Virus record (IMG/VR): IMGVR_UViG_3300031839_001818
Location: 1 to 40,351 of that record
Length of the DNA stretch: 40,351 nt
Reading direction: 5' to 3' (one strand)
Source of the DNA: a virus
Positions 39,603 through 40,351 of this stretch are shown in pieces (positions within the stretch are counted from its first letter, which is position 1; the number at the start of each line of letters is the position of its first letter). Position numbers and translations under genes: made by a program. The notes under the pieces were generated by a model, which saw only the letters and a list, made by a program, of their open reading frames with translations, ran no database searches and had not been told where the DNA came from.

Positions 39603-40088
39603 ATGGCCGGGGCAATCGTCAAGTTCACGTTGGATGACCGCGAGTGGGGTAAGGCCCAGCGCAATCTCGACCGTCTGCTGGCCGACCCCTACGATCTGCT
39701 GGTCGATATCGGCGAGCACCTGCTGCTGTCGACGGATGAGCGATTCGAGCGGCAGATCGACCCGGAAGGCCGGCCGTGGGAGCGGGTGTCTGACCGGTAT
39801 GCGTCGCGGAAGGAGCAGCGCAAGGTCACCCGACGTGCTGGCGCGGTGAGCGACTCGAAGAAGGTGCTGCAGCTGACTCGGGACATGCGCCGTCTTGTCC
39901 GATACCAGGTAGACGGCCATGAGCTGCTGCAGGGCAGCGACCGGATCTACGCGGCAACTCACCAGTTCGGCGACCCGAGCAGGAATATCCCCGAAAGGGG
40001 CTGGCTGGGCCTGTCGACAGACGACGATGAGGCGATTGAGGAGTTGCTGGTGGACCACCTGGAGCGCGCAGTCGAAGCGCCTTGGTAG
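39603..40088 (+). CDS. Virion morphogenesis protein, Mu gp31 (gpG)
   Basis: The 161-aa protein belongs to the phage virion morphogenesis family. It has LDRLLADPYDLLVDIGEHLL, then RQIDPEGRPWERVSDRYA, and near the end PERGWLGLSTDDDEAIEE, all typical. It acts in joining head and tail. It has a good ribosome site (AGGAG). In Mu the gp32 protease follows; here it is the last gene before the prophage end. Confidence 0.93.
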   Translation: MAGAIVKFTLDDREWGKAQRNLDRLLADPYDLLVDIGEHLLLSTDERFERQIDPEGRPWERVSDRYASRKEQRKVTRRAGAVSDSKKVLQLTRDMRRLVRYQVDGHELLQGSDRIYAATHQFGDPSRNIPERGWLGLSTDDDEAIEELLVDHLERAVEAPW

Positions 40089-40141
40089 CTGGGTGCCGCC
40101 GAATTATTCCGGTCAACCCCCGCTTTTCAGCCCGGAATTAC

Positions 40142-40261
40142 GTGTCAAACCATCTGTCCGACGCCAACCCCAGCAGATTCGACCCAAACCCCCGTGGTTA
40201 CTGGCTATCCCGGCCAATCCCACTTGATCCCGGCCCATCCCAGACCATGTGTCTCAATACA
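40142..40261. repeat. Right prophage end with transposase binding-site repeats
   Basis: Read inward from 40261 the end starts TGTATTGAGACACATGGT, matching the left end. The inner copy GTCAAACCATCTGTC (40144-40158) is an exact inverse of 122-136. A diverged copy lies near 40181-40192. Two tandem 20-bp units (40207-40226 and 40227-40246) share ATCCCGGCC and AATCCCA/CATCCCA. Sites lie farther from the terminus than at the left end, an asymmetry also seen in Mu. The remaining bases from 40089 hold no gene. Confidence 0.85.
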
Positions 40262-40266
40262 CTGAG
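40262..40266. repeat. Target-site duplication, right copy (CTGAG)
   Basis: CTGAG directly follows the CA terminus at 40260-40261 and equals 87-91. Joining the flanks through one copy restores a short intergenic gap between the dehydrogenase stop and the tRNA gene. Confidence 0.85.
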
Positions 40267-40277
40267 CGTCGTGTTGG

Positions 40278-40351
40278 TGGTGCCCGGGGAGAGACTCGAA
40301 CTCTCACGAGGGGTTGCCTCGGGGGATTTTGAATCCCCTGCGTCTACCGAT
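40278..40351 (-). tRNA. tRNA-Leu(CAA), 5' end cut by the window
   Basis: The complement gives an encoded CCA at 40278-40280, an acceptor strand and T-arm with GTTCGAG, a long class II variable arm, and an anticodon arm GGGGA-TTCAAAA-TCCCC with anticodon CAA. The D-arm begins GGTAGACGC, as in bacterial leucine tRNAs. About the first dozen bases are outside the window. It is a host gene facing the prophage. Confidence 0.93.

Larger units (their letters stand above)
92..40261. mobile_element. Complete Mu-like transposable prophage, 40,170 bp
   Basis: Both termini begin TGTA when read inward. Over the first 21 positions the two ends agree at 15, with the shared pattern TGTAnnGnGnCACnTGGT. A 5-bp direct repeat CTGAG flanks the element. 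Inside are a DDE transposase, an AAA+ target-selection ATPase, a GemA homologue, a Mor-like activator, a repressor, a Mu-type head (gp27 to gp36) and a contractile tail (sheath, tube, baseplate gp43 to gp48). No tyrosine or serine integrase was found, which fits transposition rather than site-specific integration. No disrupted core gene was seen. Confidence 0.95.

Noticed and set aside
40207-40246. Possible CRISPR-like repeat at the right end
   Set aside because: Only two adjacent units without spacers and no cas genes.
40278-40351. tRNA gene as an integrase attachment site
   Set aside because: The element ends 16 bp before the tRNA, no copy of tRNA sequence is found at the left end, no integrase is present, and the 5-bp duplication fits transposition.

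Overview
The window holds one complete Mu-like transposable prophage, bases 92 to 40261 (40,170 bp), in the chromosome of a GC-rich proteobacterium, probably a gammaproteobacterium. The limits come from the DNA itself. The ends carry imperfect inverted repeats beginning TGTA, and the pentamer CTGAG flanks the element on both sides as a target duplication. The left host flank is the last 29 codons of a probable PQQ-dependent sugar dehydrogenase gene. The right flank is a tRNA-Leu(CAA) gene on the minus strand. Before insertion these two convergent genes lay about 16 bp apart, and the duplicated CTGAG contains the dehydrogenase stop codon, so neither gene was broken.

Layout. (1) 164-1647: an SRAP-family abasic-site protein on plus and a D12-class adenine methylase on minus. 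(2) 1779-19226, minus: tail fibre genes, then (in reverse of transcription) baseplate, tape measure, tail chaperone with a -1 frameshift, tube, sheath, gp37/gp36, major capsid, decoration protein and protease with nested scaffold. (3) 19227-20063: a regulatory stretch with a lone membrane-protein gene on plus. (4) 20064-30446, minus: the early operon, running from a Ner-like regulator through a DDE transposase (MuA type), an AAA+ ATPase (MuB type), many small regulators, a probable Acb2 anti-CBASS sponge, GemA and a Mor-like late activator. (5) 30447-30524: the lysis/lysogeny switch with two dyad operators. (6) 30525-32358, plus: repressor and two membrane-protein genes that look like lysogenic cargo. 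(7) 32409-40088, plus: lytic transglycosylase, holin, spanins, gp25/gp26-like genes, terminase, portal, MuF with a probable C-terminal toxin, and gp31.

The genes work as a phage. The repressor holds the lysogen. When it fails, Ner, MuA and MuB drive replicative transposition, and the Mor-like protein at the end of the early operon should switch on late genes. Head and tail genes are essentially complete and all open, so the element may be functional.

The most unusual feature is the order of the head genes. In Mu relatives gp31 is followed by the gp32 protease. Here gp31 is the last gene before the right end, while the protease lies 20 kb away on the other strand. Inverting about 20.0-40.1 kb would restore one continuous late operon. 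Other points of note are the Acb2 homologue with Tyr11 and Lys26 in place, the MuF toxin fusion, a u-spanin-like protein beside a separate i-spanin-like protein, and the membrane-protein cargo behind the repressor.
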